Source: Undaria pinnatifida (lineage: Eukaryota; Sar; Phaeophyceae; Laminariales; Alariaceae). From it: a DNA stretch of 64,000 bases. Of the stretch, positions 23,457 to 36,500 are shown piece after piece. The stretch spans positions 19,637,606-19,701,605 of the forward strand of contig JABAKD010000020.1 of NCBI GenBank assembly GCA_012845835.1, in the 5' to 3' direction. The translations under genes and the position numbers were made by a program. The first letter of the stretch is position 1. Each line of letters opens with the position of its first letter. The notes beneath the pieces were generated by a model. That model was given only the letters and a program-made list of their open reading frames with translations, was not told the origin of the DNA and did not search any database.

Positions 23457-23865
23457 TATAACAACCGTTTTATGTTCATATTGATGGAGAAAAAAATACC
23501 AGGTCGTATTACATTTATTTCCTGTAAGAATGATACGTCGTACGAGCGGACGTTCTGATTCTGGTGCCGTGAGACCATCGAGCACACCGCATGTTTTACC
23601 CAAACAAGAGCCAACAAGAGGCAGCGCACAGGGGCCCCCAACACAGAGACACGTGACAACCACGGCCAGCTGTCGGTCGCGTAATTGTCCGGTGGTCCGT
23701 GCTTCGGTGGGTGTATCGGAAGTCGTTCGTAGTACTGCTGTAGATCGTCGAAAAACCACGTGGCATCGTGCTGGTGGCAAGACTCGCCAGTAGACCCCCC
23801 AAAATGTATTTACCTTTTCTTTTTCTTGGCCCCATGCACCCATTTATTTCCTTTCCTTTCTCTTC

Positions 23866-24232
23866 TTTGTTTGTTTCTTTTTTCCAATTGACTTACGTCT
23901 GTTGTGCGCATGCGTAGTGATAGATACCACGTGTAATATATACGTGGTAGTCTTTCTTGGGTGGCAAGCGGTATAGTCGGTTTTCCCAGGCGCGAGTAAT
24001 GAGACGTATGCACCGGTATGGACCTGGCACATTGTAGACTGACTCCCGATTTCACTTTTATATGTTTCTGGTGGAGGCATGAATTGCGTCAGCTGTGACT
24101 TATGCGTGTACCACCTTTGGTTTGTGTTTTTCCCCTAGGGTATTCCTCAGCTCCAGAGTGACTGGAGCCTGTCCTGTGACCACGGACTTGATTATGCGAG
24201 TTAATGTGAGAACGACGACAACAACAACAACT
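23866..24232. mobile_element. Retroposon family C, copy 2
   Basis: Complete copy from the T-rich edge (tttcttttttccaattgac) to the AAC microsatellite at 24215-24232, collinear with the copies at 12420 and 27355. Confidence 0.8.
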
Positions 24233-24235
24233 GAA

Positions 24236-24640
24236 ATATTGCCTGTTTCTTGACCTTTCAGCTGCTTCCTGAAAACTTGGTTTTTCTGCCAACACGATTT
24301 TGAACTTTTTCGCGATTTTTTCTTCCTTTTTGTCTAGTAAGTTGAACTTCCTACTGCCGCTAATTGCCGCCTGACAGCTGTGCATTAGTTGCGGAACGGT
24401 CCAGCTTTAGCTTTTCTTTGATTCGCACCATTTGTTTTGTACTTACTTGACGAAGCTTCAGCGGCTGAGATCTGGGCTTGGCTCATCAGCTCGACACCGC
24501 CCAGCACCCCATCGCAGCGCTATAGCTTACAACAACGAAGCGCCGTGCAGTGCCCTGCGATGCCCTGCGGCTCAGCTCAGCAGCGCACCGCTAGCTCAGC
24601 AGAGCGACGCGCTATGCTTTGCCGTGCTCTGCCATCGCGG
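24236..24640 (+). repeat. Repeat family J, plus copy
   Basis: About 400 bp matching 47100-47535 in inverse orientation. Landmarks are cttgacctttcagctgcttcc, cgcgattttttc, gcggaacggtccagcttt, gagatctgggcttggctc and cgcagcgctatagctt. The nature of the element is unknown. Confidence 0.8.
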
Positions 24641-24744
24641 TCGTTCGTTATTCATGATATCTAAAACTCCGCGTACGCTGATATTTAGGTATTTGGCGCT
24701 TTATTCTATACATATCGCGTCAACCATCGTAATATCATACAATA

Positions 24745-25345
24745 TCAACCCCACCCCCTCGAACACTCCACCCTCTCTTTACTCACTGATTGTACGACTT
24801 ACCCCAGGATATACATGATAAACTGATGTATTATTTCCAAAAATGTCACATTTATCCCCTCGAAATAATGTATAGTTTCCAGGCACATATTGAGCTGCCC
24901 CCCCCCCCCCCCCCCCCCGCCCCAACCCCCCCCCCCCCCCCCCGCCCCCAATAATATACTGGTGCCAAAACCGTCAGATTTATCCCCTCGAAAGGATTTA
25001 TAGCTTACATGCACAAATTGCCCCTTTCCCCCCCCCCCCCCCGCCCCCCTCCAAACCCGCTCGCTTTTGATCAAAACCAGGCCCCCCTTTCCCTTCACAG
25101 CTGTCAGATTTTGTCCCCCTCAGAAACGGGTTTTATAGTTTCCGCGCACAGACTGACTAAAATCATCCTGTTGACCCTGATAGCTACACTGTAGTTGTAA
25201 GGGGAGTCGCCGACCTATATCCTTAATGAAGACACACAACTCGTAATGCGCGCGATCGGAGTATCACACACAGCTTGCAAAGATGAGTTTCGACGAAATC
25301 TTCGATCTCACAGCTGGAGTGTATTTTAATTTTTATAATATGGGG
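24745..25345 (-). repeat. Family E long element with poly-C tracts
   Basis: Reverse copy of the element at 57850-58770. It has poly-C tracts of 10-18 at 24898, 24935 and 25027 separated by ~110-bp units (cttatcccctcgaaat..., tgtcagattt...). Then comes ggggagtcgccgacctata and, at 25262-25335, the small conserved frame starting at atgagtttcgac (peptide MSFDEIFDLTAGVYF). Confidence 0.8.
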
Positions 25346-27240
25346 GAGGGAATGTAATCTCTATGCAAAGATCCTGTTTTAAAATCATTTGTCAGCCGGC
25401 CGCCCCGGTGGTCTATTAATAATAATAGTGGTTTACCCTCGAATATTACTAACGTTTGGTTGTCCTTGAGTTCGACACCCACCACGATGAGATTTGACTT
25501 TATTTGCAAAAATGCAAAAAAAAAAACAGGCATCAATCAACTGCTGAGAGCGCCTAGCAGCGTGGGTTGGTTCGACGCGAGTCGACGAGGGAAGAAAATG
25601 CTGGATTCTCCTGGCGGTAAAAATGAAAGCACGTGCCGAAGTGGGGAGGGAGGAGGAGGGCCCGCTATTGACCCCGGATCTGAGTTACTACTGGGAGGGA
25701 GCGCGAGAGTGGTGCGGGGATAATAAATGGGATGAAGAAAAAAAATGTCGCAAAGGTATATTATTATTACTACCAGTAAATAATATGTCAGTCTCTAGGA
25801 AATACGCACGGCACTATCAGCAGTCGTCATGGTAGACACTCCGGATATTATGCATTGAGGGGACGCGTCCAATTTCGACAACGTGAAAGCCCCCACGAAG
25901 AAAAGACAGCAGACACACATATCCCGCCTTCCCGAGAAAAAACAGAGAAGAAGCGCTACGTCAACCTCCCGTACGAGCAAAGCCACCCCCGCACCAATCT
26001 TAGACAACGCCGCCTCAACGAGAGATCGCCCTCCTCTTCTACGTTTTCCTCCTCGCCCGCGACCACGCAGACCAATCAATGGGACAGCCTTCACGTAACA
26101 AACAAAGCAATCTTCTTCCAAAACCTCGCCGGCTGACATGGCCTCATGTCGACGTTTGATGCAAACCGACTTTGCATCCTGTCGACTTCGAACCTCCATT
26201 GCCACGGGGACAGCAGTGCAGTCTCTTCATTAATGCCAAGGCCTCTTTTTTTTCGCCTAGAGGCGACGCAGGTTCTCAATAATACTCTTTTCGGTATTTT
26301 TGTTTGATAGACGCCAACTTTTACTTGACGGCGCATTTAATAGTTTGTTTCGCCTATCCTTGCCTTCTTTGTTGTATAATATTACGTTTTTTCTTTTGTC
26401 AAAGCATGACTTTCAGAATCCCATGTTCGTATGAAACTCTTGGCATTACTTTAAAGTTCAATGCATGCCAAATCGGACAGCTACACCTTAAGTGGTCGAA
26501 GTGCTGCCCTGCCCTACCCGAAGCATGGGCGCCGGCGAATGCCGGCGCCCATGCGGAGCCCTTGTACGAAGTAATACTGTTCGCTGAAGCGATAGGCCTC
26601 GGCAATCCATCGCGCACACGAGATCACCAGAAAACGCCGAACAGCACATTGCCCGGGAGAAAAACAGGGTGGGGATTGGGATTGAGGCTGGGGCTACCCC
26701 ATGCGATTCTATAGACTAGTACTAAAATAGCACGGTAAGGATGCATCCACAGTTTCCTCATCACCACACTTGAGCTTCGAGTGGTGTTTCTCAATCCCAA
26801 AACTGATGTGGAGACAAATGAAAGTGCAACCCAGTGATAGTTGAAAAATCCCAACAAAAAAAGATCAAACAGGAAACAGGGGGAAGCTTTTATGTTCTCG
26901 AGCTGCGAGACGCCAGCCACACCGATGACTCCGGCGGGCGCAGGCCTGCAGAGGGACGGGAGGAAGGAGGTGGCCTTCAAAACCCAACCGCGCCCTAAAA
27001 TTCCCGTCCAGAGCGAAAAGAGCCTCCACTCCGTGCAATTTCGTTCACGTACTCCATCTCGCTTAGAACCAGGTCGAACCGCGTGCGCACACTACACGCT
27101 GGAGGGGAGGTGGGTCCCTTAGAGACAGAGAGGTCGGGGCTCCTGGTTCCGCTGGGACCCGACGGTGCTCGCGAAGGGCGAGGCCTCAGAGATGCAGGTG
27201 GTCGCTGTGCCACGCAGAACAAAAAAAAATGGCCGGCGTA
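25346..27240. other. No confident gene; one weak exon candidate
   Basis: At 27210-26995 (minus), an AG acceptor (GGCACAG) precedes an open stretch ending TRFDLVLSEMEYVNEIARSG, but no donor or partner exon was found. At 26205-25795 a 136-codon minus frame is open, with a short hydrophobic segment and no recognisable domain. I treat both as unproven. Confidence 0.35.
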
Positions 27241-27244
27241 TCAC

Positions 27245-27325
27245 GCACCTTGTAAATATGAGTATCGTCCCCAATTTATCGAACTCACAACTGAGACGTG
27301 TTCAGAACTTTTCTTTTTTTTAAAT
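27245..27325 (+). repeat. Family E core repeat
   Basis: gtaaatatgagtatcgtccccaatttatcgaactcacaa encodes MSIVPNFIELTTET, the same frame conserved in other copies. Confidence 0.7.
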
Positions 27326-27354
27326 GGGAGCCACCGACCTATACTCGTAGTCTA

Positions 27355-27722
27355 TCTTATTTAATTGACTTGCGTCTGTCGTGCGTATGTATGCGTTGTG
27401 ATAGATACTACGTGTAATATAGACTATACGTGTGGTAGTCTTTCTCGGGTGGCAAGCGGTATAGTCGGTTTCTCCAGGCGTGAGTAATGAGACGTACGCA
27501 CCAGTATGGACCTGGCACATCGTAGACTGACTCCCGATTTCACTTTTATATGTTTCTGGTGGAGGCATGAAATGTGTCAGCCGTGATATATGCGTGTACC
27601 ACCTTGGGTTGTGTTTGTGTTTTTCCCTAGGGTATTCCTCAGCTCCAGAGTGACTGGAGCCTGTCCTGTGACCACGGACTTGGTTATGCGAGGTAATATG
27701 AGAACAACAACAACAACAACAA
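27355..27722. mobile_element. Retroposon family C, copy 3
   Basis: Collinear with copies 1 and 2, from tttaattgacttgcgtc to the AAC microsatellite at 27703-27721. Confidence 0.8.
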
Positions 27723-27814
27723 ATCTTTCATGAGGATCAAACATATAACACGCGTGAACGACCTTCCGGAAATTTGTGCAAGTACTAACTGTATATTAGT
27801 GAAAAATAGATGTA

Positions 27815-27895
27815 CTACGCAGCTTGCAAAGTTGAGTTTCAACCGTTCCATCGATCGTACTCACAGCTGACGTTCTTCAATTTTTATAAAATGGG
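27815..27895 (+). repeat. Family E core repeat, frame-broken
   Basis: cgcagcttgcaaagttgagtttcaacc... tcacagctgacg matches the family, but the start codon is lost and the frame is shifted. Confidence 0.65.
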
Positions 27896-30515
27896 ACAGG
27901 CCGTTTCAGCGATCTTATGCCCAAGATTTGTCTTATTCTAAATCCCTTTGGGATTCAATTGACTGTTTCGGCTATTCCTGAAATCACTCTTTTTGACAGC
28001 CGTTTTTTCCCCGCGTTTTTTACAGCTCCTTTTATTACCGAGGTTGATAATCCCAGCTCAAGGAATCCACGATCATGCGCTCTGTCGTGTTCCCCAAGTC
28101 CCTTTGGGCCTGTGGGTTCGCTGTGGGGGGAGGCTGTGGTCGTCATGCGACATCCGGGATGCATTCCCGGGTTTCCCATGATTTGATTTGCATCTTGATG
28201 GGAAAACGGATACTACTGCTGCTTGCTCTGAGATAATCGCGCACAGCAGCCATTCTCTTGTGGTCTTTGTGTCGAGTCTTTGGTCGTCGGTGAGCCTCGA
28301 GTTTGACAGTGTAGGGTCTGTCACCCCGGGTCAAGGGCTGACAGCTAATACCAGGTACACGTTTCTCTGGTGTCAACTCTCCTGTTTGGGTGATCATCTC
28401 ACAATTAAGTCGAGATTCAAAGCCCGACAGTTCCTAGTATCGCGGCGGCGGTGGCTTCACGCGTATCACTCTTTATGGTGGCGGCCTGCGTCGTGTGGTT
28501 GATGCTGTAACCGTCACTGGTTTTGCCGTTTGTTCCGTCTGGAGTCCCAAAGCGTCAGGTATGATGTAACCAACGCGAAAGACAAAAAAACGCGCAAGAC
28601 AATTTGTCACAATTTTTTCTATGAACATAAAAAAACGTTTGTTCGGGGCCACCCGCAAACAAGAAAAGGACGCCTGCGTGTGTGATACCAGAGACATACG
28701 TATGACACGTTCAAGGGTTATTTATATCGGGCAGTAATCAATGCGTTACCGGTGGCACGTACAACCGATGTGCCACCGGTGGCACGTTTTTCAACTTCCA
28801 TTAATACTTTGAAGTATTAAATTAGACCTGACCATAAACACATCAAACATAAGTAAACACCGGTGCTAGGCCGGATGGTCAATCCGGTGGCACCTCAAAA
28901 GACGAAAGAAAGTGGCACGAGCGAACGAACAAAAGCCTTAAGCACCCTCACTCGCAGATCCAAAAAAAAGAAAACTGCCGCCGAGACCCGTGTGTGTTCC
29001 CACCAATACATGCGTGGGGGGGGGGGTTGCGACAGTCCGTCTGCATTGCCGCAATCAATACAAACGGGCAACGAAAGCAGCCAACGGCGCCTAAGGACCA
29101 AAGGGTTTCAAAAACATCGACGGCGGTTATACCTACTGTAACTGTAACTCCTCTGGACACTTTTGCTACACTTCTACGTACCTCTCTTTCTTTCTCTCGT
29201 TCTTTCTTTCTTTCCCCTCCCCTCTTCCCATGACACGAAGTGCGACAATCGTACCCTACGCATGCCTAAACGTTTATCCTTTGGGTCTCAAAACTTCCCA
29301 CCAACCCGCTTACTACAGCTACAATTATATATTTAAGGGATCTTTCCATTTCACCCATTTCACCATTTGTACAAGCCATCTCAGTGCGCGGCGCTACGCC
29401 ACGCGAGGATAGCATGCCCATACCGTATATCGCTGTGGTATTAATTAATAGGATAGGGTCTCCTGGACAAAATCCAACAAATAAAAAAAAAACACCAGCT
29501 GCAAAAGCAACATCAAGTCGCATCAAATTCTTGCTCCAAAGTGTGAATTTGGTCCGAAAATTATGCCCCGATGAACCGGATTCTAGCTACCGCACGACGC
29601 AGCACCCGAATAGAGCCAGCCCCACGAGCATCTTTTCCCCGAGCCCGATACCTTTAGGCTATGACTGAAGTCTATGAAAACAAGGCAATCCTTTCAGAAC
29701 TGCAAAACAGTATTCCACGCTAATTCCAAGTATTTAGTTCCCCAAAACATCGATGCAGTTCTAAAGGGGTTAAGCCCACGGTCATAATGTTAGCCCACAG
29801 AGCCCTACTAAGCAGTTTTCGAACAGGACCTCAACTCGTCGTGTCCTTCGAACCTCGCCCCAACAAAACGGGTGTTTCTCCGTTTCCGAAACTCGCCTAG
29901 CTTCTTGCGTCCGTTTTCAGACAGCACGCAAGCATTTCCGTGTGGTGATGGCCATAATATACTGTACATCGAGACCCCAGGAACACTTGCGCGTTTTCCC
30001 CTCTGGCTCCCACGGAGAACAACACCCAAGAGGCGTTTCCCACATCTAGCAATCTTGCGTATTGGTACAATAGACCATTGGTGCGTCGGGCGATAACGCC
30101 GCTCCAACTCACCGCAGATCCAAGAAATCGCAGCACTCGCTGCAGCAGCAGCAGCAGCAGCAGCACCACCACCTCCACAGCCCCCATCACGTCGCGAAAA
30201 CACGCGCACACCACACGTCAGACACCAGTTGTCGCGCGCGCAACAGAGAGATAGCCCTGCACAGGCTTCCAAGGGCAATACCATCATAAGAGGAAACACC
30301 ATTTTTCGCTCTTTGTCGGCGCTTGCACAGGCACACTATTAATAGAGACACATCCAACAACTTATCTCACTCGATGTCGGCGCTTGAACAGAAGCACTAG
30401 AGAGAGAAACCCAAAACCTTTTCTCACTCGTTCTCGGCGCTTGCGCACGCAGATACACTCACACCACATGGTGTCGTCGGCATCGTCGGCGCTTGCACGG
30501 ACCGATACAGCCACA
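27896..30515. other. 3' flank of the cyclase gene; no gene recognised
   Basis: This contains a palindromic cluster of ccggtggcac at 28750-28880, a CT-rich run at 29180-29225 and GCA repeats at 30140-30165. Between 30315 and 30500 the phrase tcggcgcttgcacagg recurs four times in what is probably the cyclase 3' untranslated region or flank. A 164-codon minus-strand frame (30302-29808) has no motif and an alanine run made by the GCA repeat. Confidence 0.4.
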
Positions 30516-33500
30516 CTACATGGTTTCGTCGGAAAGGTCGGAGTCATCGTCGTGCAGGGCCCAAGCTTCGGCTATGGCGCCAGTAAGCTCTTCAGCGTCG
30601 ATGTCGTTGACGCACACCGCGTGGCCGATCCCATCCTTGAGGAGCGGCACGCGCTGCTTTCCGTGGCGGTGTTCCACGGCATCCGCCAGACCCTGACCAA
30701 CAAAGGCAACCACGCGAGGAGAAAACACGATTACAAAGTAGAAAACATCTTAAATAGCCCGCCAGTGCCAGTCAAAAACGGAAAACGCCTTTTACGGCCG
30801 CTAGGTAACCTCGGGAGGAGTAATGACTTGGTTATATTGGTGTAACAAGTAGCTCGTCAGTCGGCAAGGAAAGAGGGTCCCACCGGCGCAAGACAACCAC
30901 GGAAGAAACACAAGTTTGAAAAAAATAGAAGCAGTACGTAGCTGGCCGGTCAGCAAGGACAAGAAAACCCACGAAGAGAAACCATGAAAACAAAATAAAC
31001 GTTTGTTAGAAAGAAAAAGTAATTGATTCGAGGTCAGCAAGGCAAACAGGTCTTGCCAGCGCAGGTCGAACCTCGAAAATAACAATTTTGATCAAAAGTA
31101 ACACCAGGTACTATTATAAGTAGCTCGCACATCAAAATGGAAAAGGCCCCCTCTGTGGTCTGCAAGCACGGGAGGACTATAATTTGACGAAACAACCGCA
31201 AGCAGGTCGTCGTCACTCAGCAAGGGAAATTGAAAGGAAGGGAGCCCGCGAACAGCGACCGACGGGAGTTAAAAATAAAGCAACACACCAGGCTGTACAC
31301 ACGCCATGGGCCCTCCAATAAAAAAAAAAGCTCTGAGCAAGGTACAAAAATAAAATAAAACACACTATAGTCACACCAACCATGAGCATGGGGCGAAAAT
31401 ACAGGAGTCAGTGTAGCGCCAGCGCCCGCCGCAGTGCATGCCATATTTTTCAAGTATTGTTCCATAGCTTCCCCAAAACAGTGAGCCTCCTCCCTCATTT
31501 CGATGCTAGCTTGTTTCTTGTTTAGCAGCACCGCAATCTATTGTGTCTCCAGAATCCGCCCCGCAATCTCCACTCTGTCCTCATTCTTCACTAATACTAA
31601 GGCTGGCCTCACTGAAAAACTGCGCCTTCGCGGCGTAAAACAAAACAAGGTACTTGGTATTGCGCGAGCGCTAAGAGCGCTTAAATAAAGCTTCCTGCAC
31701 CAAAAGCGAACAACAGACCACCTGTACTATTAACAAAGCGCGAATGAATAAGCTGCCATACCTGGACGAAGGCCATCCCTTCCCTATATTGTGAACATTT
31801 TGAAACACGAAAAATGACCCGACACTCTGTTCTCTACCTGGCACATGCTTTCGCGTGTGTTGGACCGAATCGGGCTCGCTTTCGTAGGTGTACTTCCGGC
31901 CTTTTGGTAAGATTTTGGGAAACGGTAAAGTATCTAGACCCTTTCTTTCGCCAGGGGCATCGCTCAAAATTTTGGGCGTGTTGTCGCCTTTGGACATCAA
32001 AAGCAGGAAGGTATTTCCAGAGGTATTTCGTCGTTTCACTCCCTTGTGCAATCATCTTCTGAACATTATATTACACCAGGAGGTGTAGTTTTACAAAATA
32101 CAATACGACTGGGAGATAGAAGACTTCGTCGAAACTCATATCTGCAAGCTGTGCGTGATTGTGTGGTACGTACTCCGATCGTACGTGTAAGGGGTCTATA
32201 TATGTCCTCGTGAAGGATAACATCGGTCGGCGACTCCCCTTGGTGCCATTACTAGCTACTACCTACTACAGCAGTAACCTCAGGATCAACAGAGTGATCA
32301 TGCACGTAATACATATGGTCTACATATTTGTAACATCGGATGGTAAAACATGTATGTACTAGTACTCGTATAATTAGACTAGTCACCTTGACCATTAGCG
32401 CGAGCTCCACGCCCTCGTGAATGGTAGGTAGGCCGATGTCCTTCATCACGCGGAACACCCTGTTGAGTACCGCCTGCGAGATCATCCCACGGCGCTTGGC
32501 AATGACGAGGCATAGGAAGCCGTCCACGTTCACCGCCTCGCCGTGCATGATGTCGGCCGAAGGCAGCATCTCAATGATCTTGCTGAAAGTGTGCCCGTAG
32601 TCCACGCAGCTGGAAAATTCGACAAAAAAAAAAACAGAGCGCACCCTATGTCAAAGAATTTTCCAGGACAGCGAGGGAATAAAGCGAGAGCGCAAAATCC
32701 CGCAAAAAAAAACAAGAGACCCGACGACCTGGCCTGGCCGCCGCGCTGATATTTGAGGATAGCTTTAACGCCCTCTCATTGGCCGAGGGCTATGTGGTGG
32801 TCCGTAGATCGGAATATATATGTACTTTTTGTAATCGAACAGCGACGCAGCCGCGTTTCTCGTGCGTTTTTCGCACGATGTGGGTCCGGGTTGGGGTCAG
32901 GGTAAGGTTAGGGATTGGGTTGAGTCTACGCCCGTACTTTTATCCCATCCACAAGCGCTTCCTTTTCCCACGCTCTCTTTTACGACCTAGTGCTTTCCGC
33001 TAGTCATTTGTTTAGGCAACAAAAAGTCCCTACGAGCACGAGTATGCACTCGGGCGGATTCGGACTTGCATCATTGTCCTTAGCCGGGACGAGATTCACC
33101 TACTACTTCATAGGGGACGCCTTCTCTACACGCTCGAGTACCCGGGTACCAAATCTGGTTATGCTGGCCGTACCCGGGTATTCCAACCCACTCAAGTACC
33201 CGGGTAGTCCTACCCGGATATTCATACCCAGGTGAGTACCGAGGGGTAGTCATACCCGGGTACGTACCCGGGTATCCTCAGAAATGTACACTATGCCTCA
33301 CAGCCTTGCCAGGTTAAGGCAAAATCTACGGCACCGTCAAGGACGTGCCGTTTCCGTTTAAGCTGCGCGAAGAAGCCCATCCAACAGCAAAACTCACGAG
33401 GACGCTGTGCCAAGCACAAAACTCGTCAGGAAGCCCAACCCAATCACAAAACTCTCACGAAAGCTCAGCCAACCACATAACTCACCGCTCCAGCCTGTGC

Positions 33501-36500
33501 TCCCACAGGTTGGGCCCGAGCTCCTCCAGCATGATTTGCACCGACAGCTCGATCACACGGTCCGCCACACCATCAGTGCCCTAATTTTGCCGAGCGGCGT
33601 CGCGACACAGTGGAAAACGAACCGGTTGCTTCCGCGTTAACAGTGCAGATATATAATGCTGCAGCGGAACCTCGGGTCAATCTATGCAGGTAGAGTTGGG
33701 GAGGGTACTGCTACAACGGAAGAAAACCGAATCAACCAAGCGGGGATGGGGGGTGTGGGGGATGTACTACAATATAATTTCGCGCAGAGCCGTAGTCGTA
33801 TGATGTGGCCATTATTGACCTTCGCACCCCGACAACGCTGTGACGGAGCACATCGGATTTTTACGACACCAGGCAGACATCGCGTGCACCAGGCGCAGGC
33901 AGACATCGCGCGCACCAATCGCGAAGCGCCGCGAGGTGTTGGGCGAGTCGCAAGAAAGGTGAGCTGCATCCTACAAAGAACCACTTGTGAGGCGGACTTC
34001 CGCACCCTGTGCGTACTTTCTTGCGTATGGACGTCATCTTCGAATGGGTTTCTGTATTTTCTGGTGTGGCCACTTCCAGAGACAGCAATGGGTACCAGGT
34101 ATTAACTACTATGTCACCGCCTTGCGGGTGCCTTACCATATGCACACTACGTGATATCGTCATATCGTCATATCGTGATATCGTGATATCGTGATATCAC
34201 CCCCCTTGCGTCGAGTGAAGTTTCTCCACTCCGCACAGAATGATCTAGTATGATCTACTGTAACCTCCACCATCATCTCGGTTGCCGGCAAAACGTAAAC
34301 ACCAGAAAATAACAAAGACGATACCCTGGTGCTCAAGCTCACGTAGTGCGAGAAGGGGGTGGGAGGTGGGGGGGTAACTGTAAAAATGGCAAGCCGAATC
34401 AACTCAAGGGGGGAGGGGGCGGGGCATGGCTTCGGTGTACAACCGAAATCAACCTCAAGAGGGGAGAAGAAGAGTAAAAACCAAAAAATGAACTGGGGGG
34501 GGGGGGGGGGTGCATGAGCAAAGGATGAGCATAATGCCGCGGCTCCATTGAGACGCACAATTGTTACTGACCCTACAAGTAGACACGCTATTTTATACAA
34601 ATATTCTAACAACGTCAGCTGTGAGTTCGACAAACTTAGGGTCGATACCCATTTTTGCAAGCTGCGTAATACATGGGCCGTCCATTTTCAATAATTTTTC
34701 ATGAGCCAAAAGCTAGGTAAACGCTACCAGGTACCTGGTATTTTATAAAGATTGTTCTACCAACGTCAGCTGTGAGTTCGACGAATAAAGAGTCGATACT
34801 CATCTTTGCAAGCTGCGTCCTAAACCTCACGGGTCGGGTCAGGAGGTTTTCCAGTATCACAAGTTGAGACGGGTCATCCTGACACGATCCGACCGCGAGC
34901 AGTGATCCGACCCGTGAACAGCCCTGGAACTAGTAGCTCACTCGCTACTACGCAAGTTAATAGGAGCTCGCTCATCGCAACGTGTACACGTACGTGTAAA
35001 TCGGGCTTAGGTTTACAGCGCATGCTATTAATAGCAGTTGCGCAAAGATAATACCAGGTGCCAGGTACGAAGTATGTGCAGTATGCACTACCTACCTGGA
35101 AACGCTGGAGGACAAGACGGGGGCCGTGCTGCTCGAGCAATCCGAACAGCTCCGTGGACCGCACTAGCGCCAGCTTCATGATCTCTCCGAGGCCGTTGAT
35201 GATGTTGCGTTCGTCCTACGAATACGAACAAAAACAGAAAACAAAAACAAAAACAAAAACAAAAACCCGTTGGTTCCTATCGCTTAATCAACAGATTTAA
35301 TACGCCCCTCTTGCGTGTCCTAACGATGAGGCACGTCGCTCACATCATTACAAAAACACCCGCCCGGACGATTTCCGGTCGTCCTCATTCTTATTCTTAT
35401 TATTATCCGAAAACTTTGCGACGGTGCCCATTCTTCTTCTGCTTCTGTTTAGCCCTCCGACAGCGAAGCGTAGACGCCGTTCTGATGGAACGCGAGTTTT
35501 CTCCGCAAAGCAGTATTGATAGTACCTCTCCAGTGACTCTCTACCAACCATTCCCCAAATTTCCTTCCCCACATAATTTGATCTTTAGTTACTCGTACCA
35601 GCCAGGTAGAATTTGTCCTGTTGTTTAACCTCGGTGAGACTCGAGAGGTGACACACTGACTGTCCAAAATAAAAAAGACCATTACATTAGTCAGCAGGGC
35701 GCGTGAAGAACATATCCGAGTTGCTGGGGCAAAGGATGCGTCCGAACCGCAACTTAGGTGGGGTACATGGCTGTACTACAAGCGCGCAGCTTGGTAATTA
35801 TCATGCTTACTGCGAGCTCTCTCTTGTATCAAATAGGCGCTCGAAAAAATGTCGTACTCTTACGTTTTTTCGGGCCGTTGTGAAAAAAGGTCCTCCAATG
35901 AGATTCAGAGTGCAGCACTCGGACTGGGACCAGCGTTGGTGTCCCAAAAACTTTGGCACCGTGACTTCAAAACTTCAACCAACATGGTATCCGGTACTTC
36001 AACTTCAACTTCAACGAATGTTTACCGTAATAAAGCACCGTAAAAAGTAAAAAGCTTACCTGGCTGGCGATGAAAGACTTGTCCAGAAGAGCTCCCACGG
36101 GCGCATAGAACGTCCCCACGCGGTTCTTCTGCGGCCCCATGGAGCACGAGCAATAATCCACCCCGTTCTTCACCCCCACCGACGCGTCAACGAGCGAGAG
36201 AAGGGTCGTCGGGACGCGGACGAAAGGCACGCCGCGGCGGTAAAGCGAGGCAGCCATGCCGACAATATCCAGCAACACCCCACCGCCGATGGCTAGGATG
36301 GGCTCGCGGCGGCGGAGGCCGAAACGGCACAGCTCCTCCAAGATTTTGTCCACGGCTTCCATGCGTTTGTTGGCCTGGGTTGGGGGGCGTGGGGGGTGTG
36401 GGACGGGGGGGTAATGTTACCATGCATGGCCGTAGTAGTCCTTAGGGTCATAGGTCATACACCCTCGCCTGCCTACAATGCAGGGACCAGGAGCAAGTCG

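Noticed and set aside
24799-25098. Gly-rich minus-strand frame
   Set aside because: It arises from poly-C/poly-G tracts in the family E element.
26995-27222. Minus-strand exon candidate ending FDLVLSEMEYVNEIARSG
   Set aside because: Good acceptor, but no donor, partner exon or recognisable domain.
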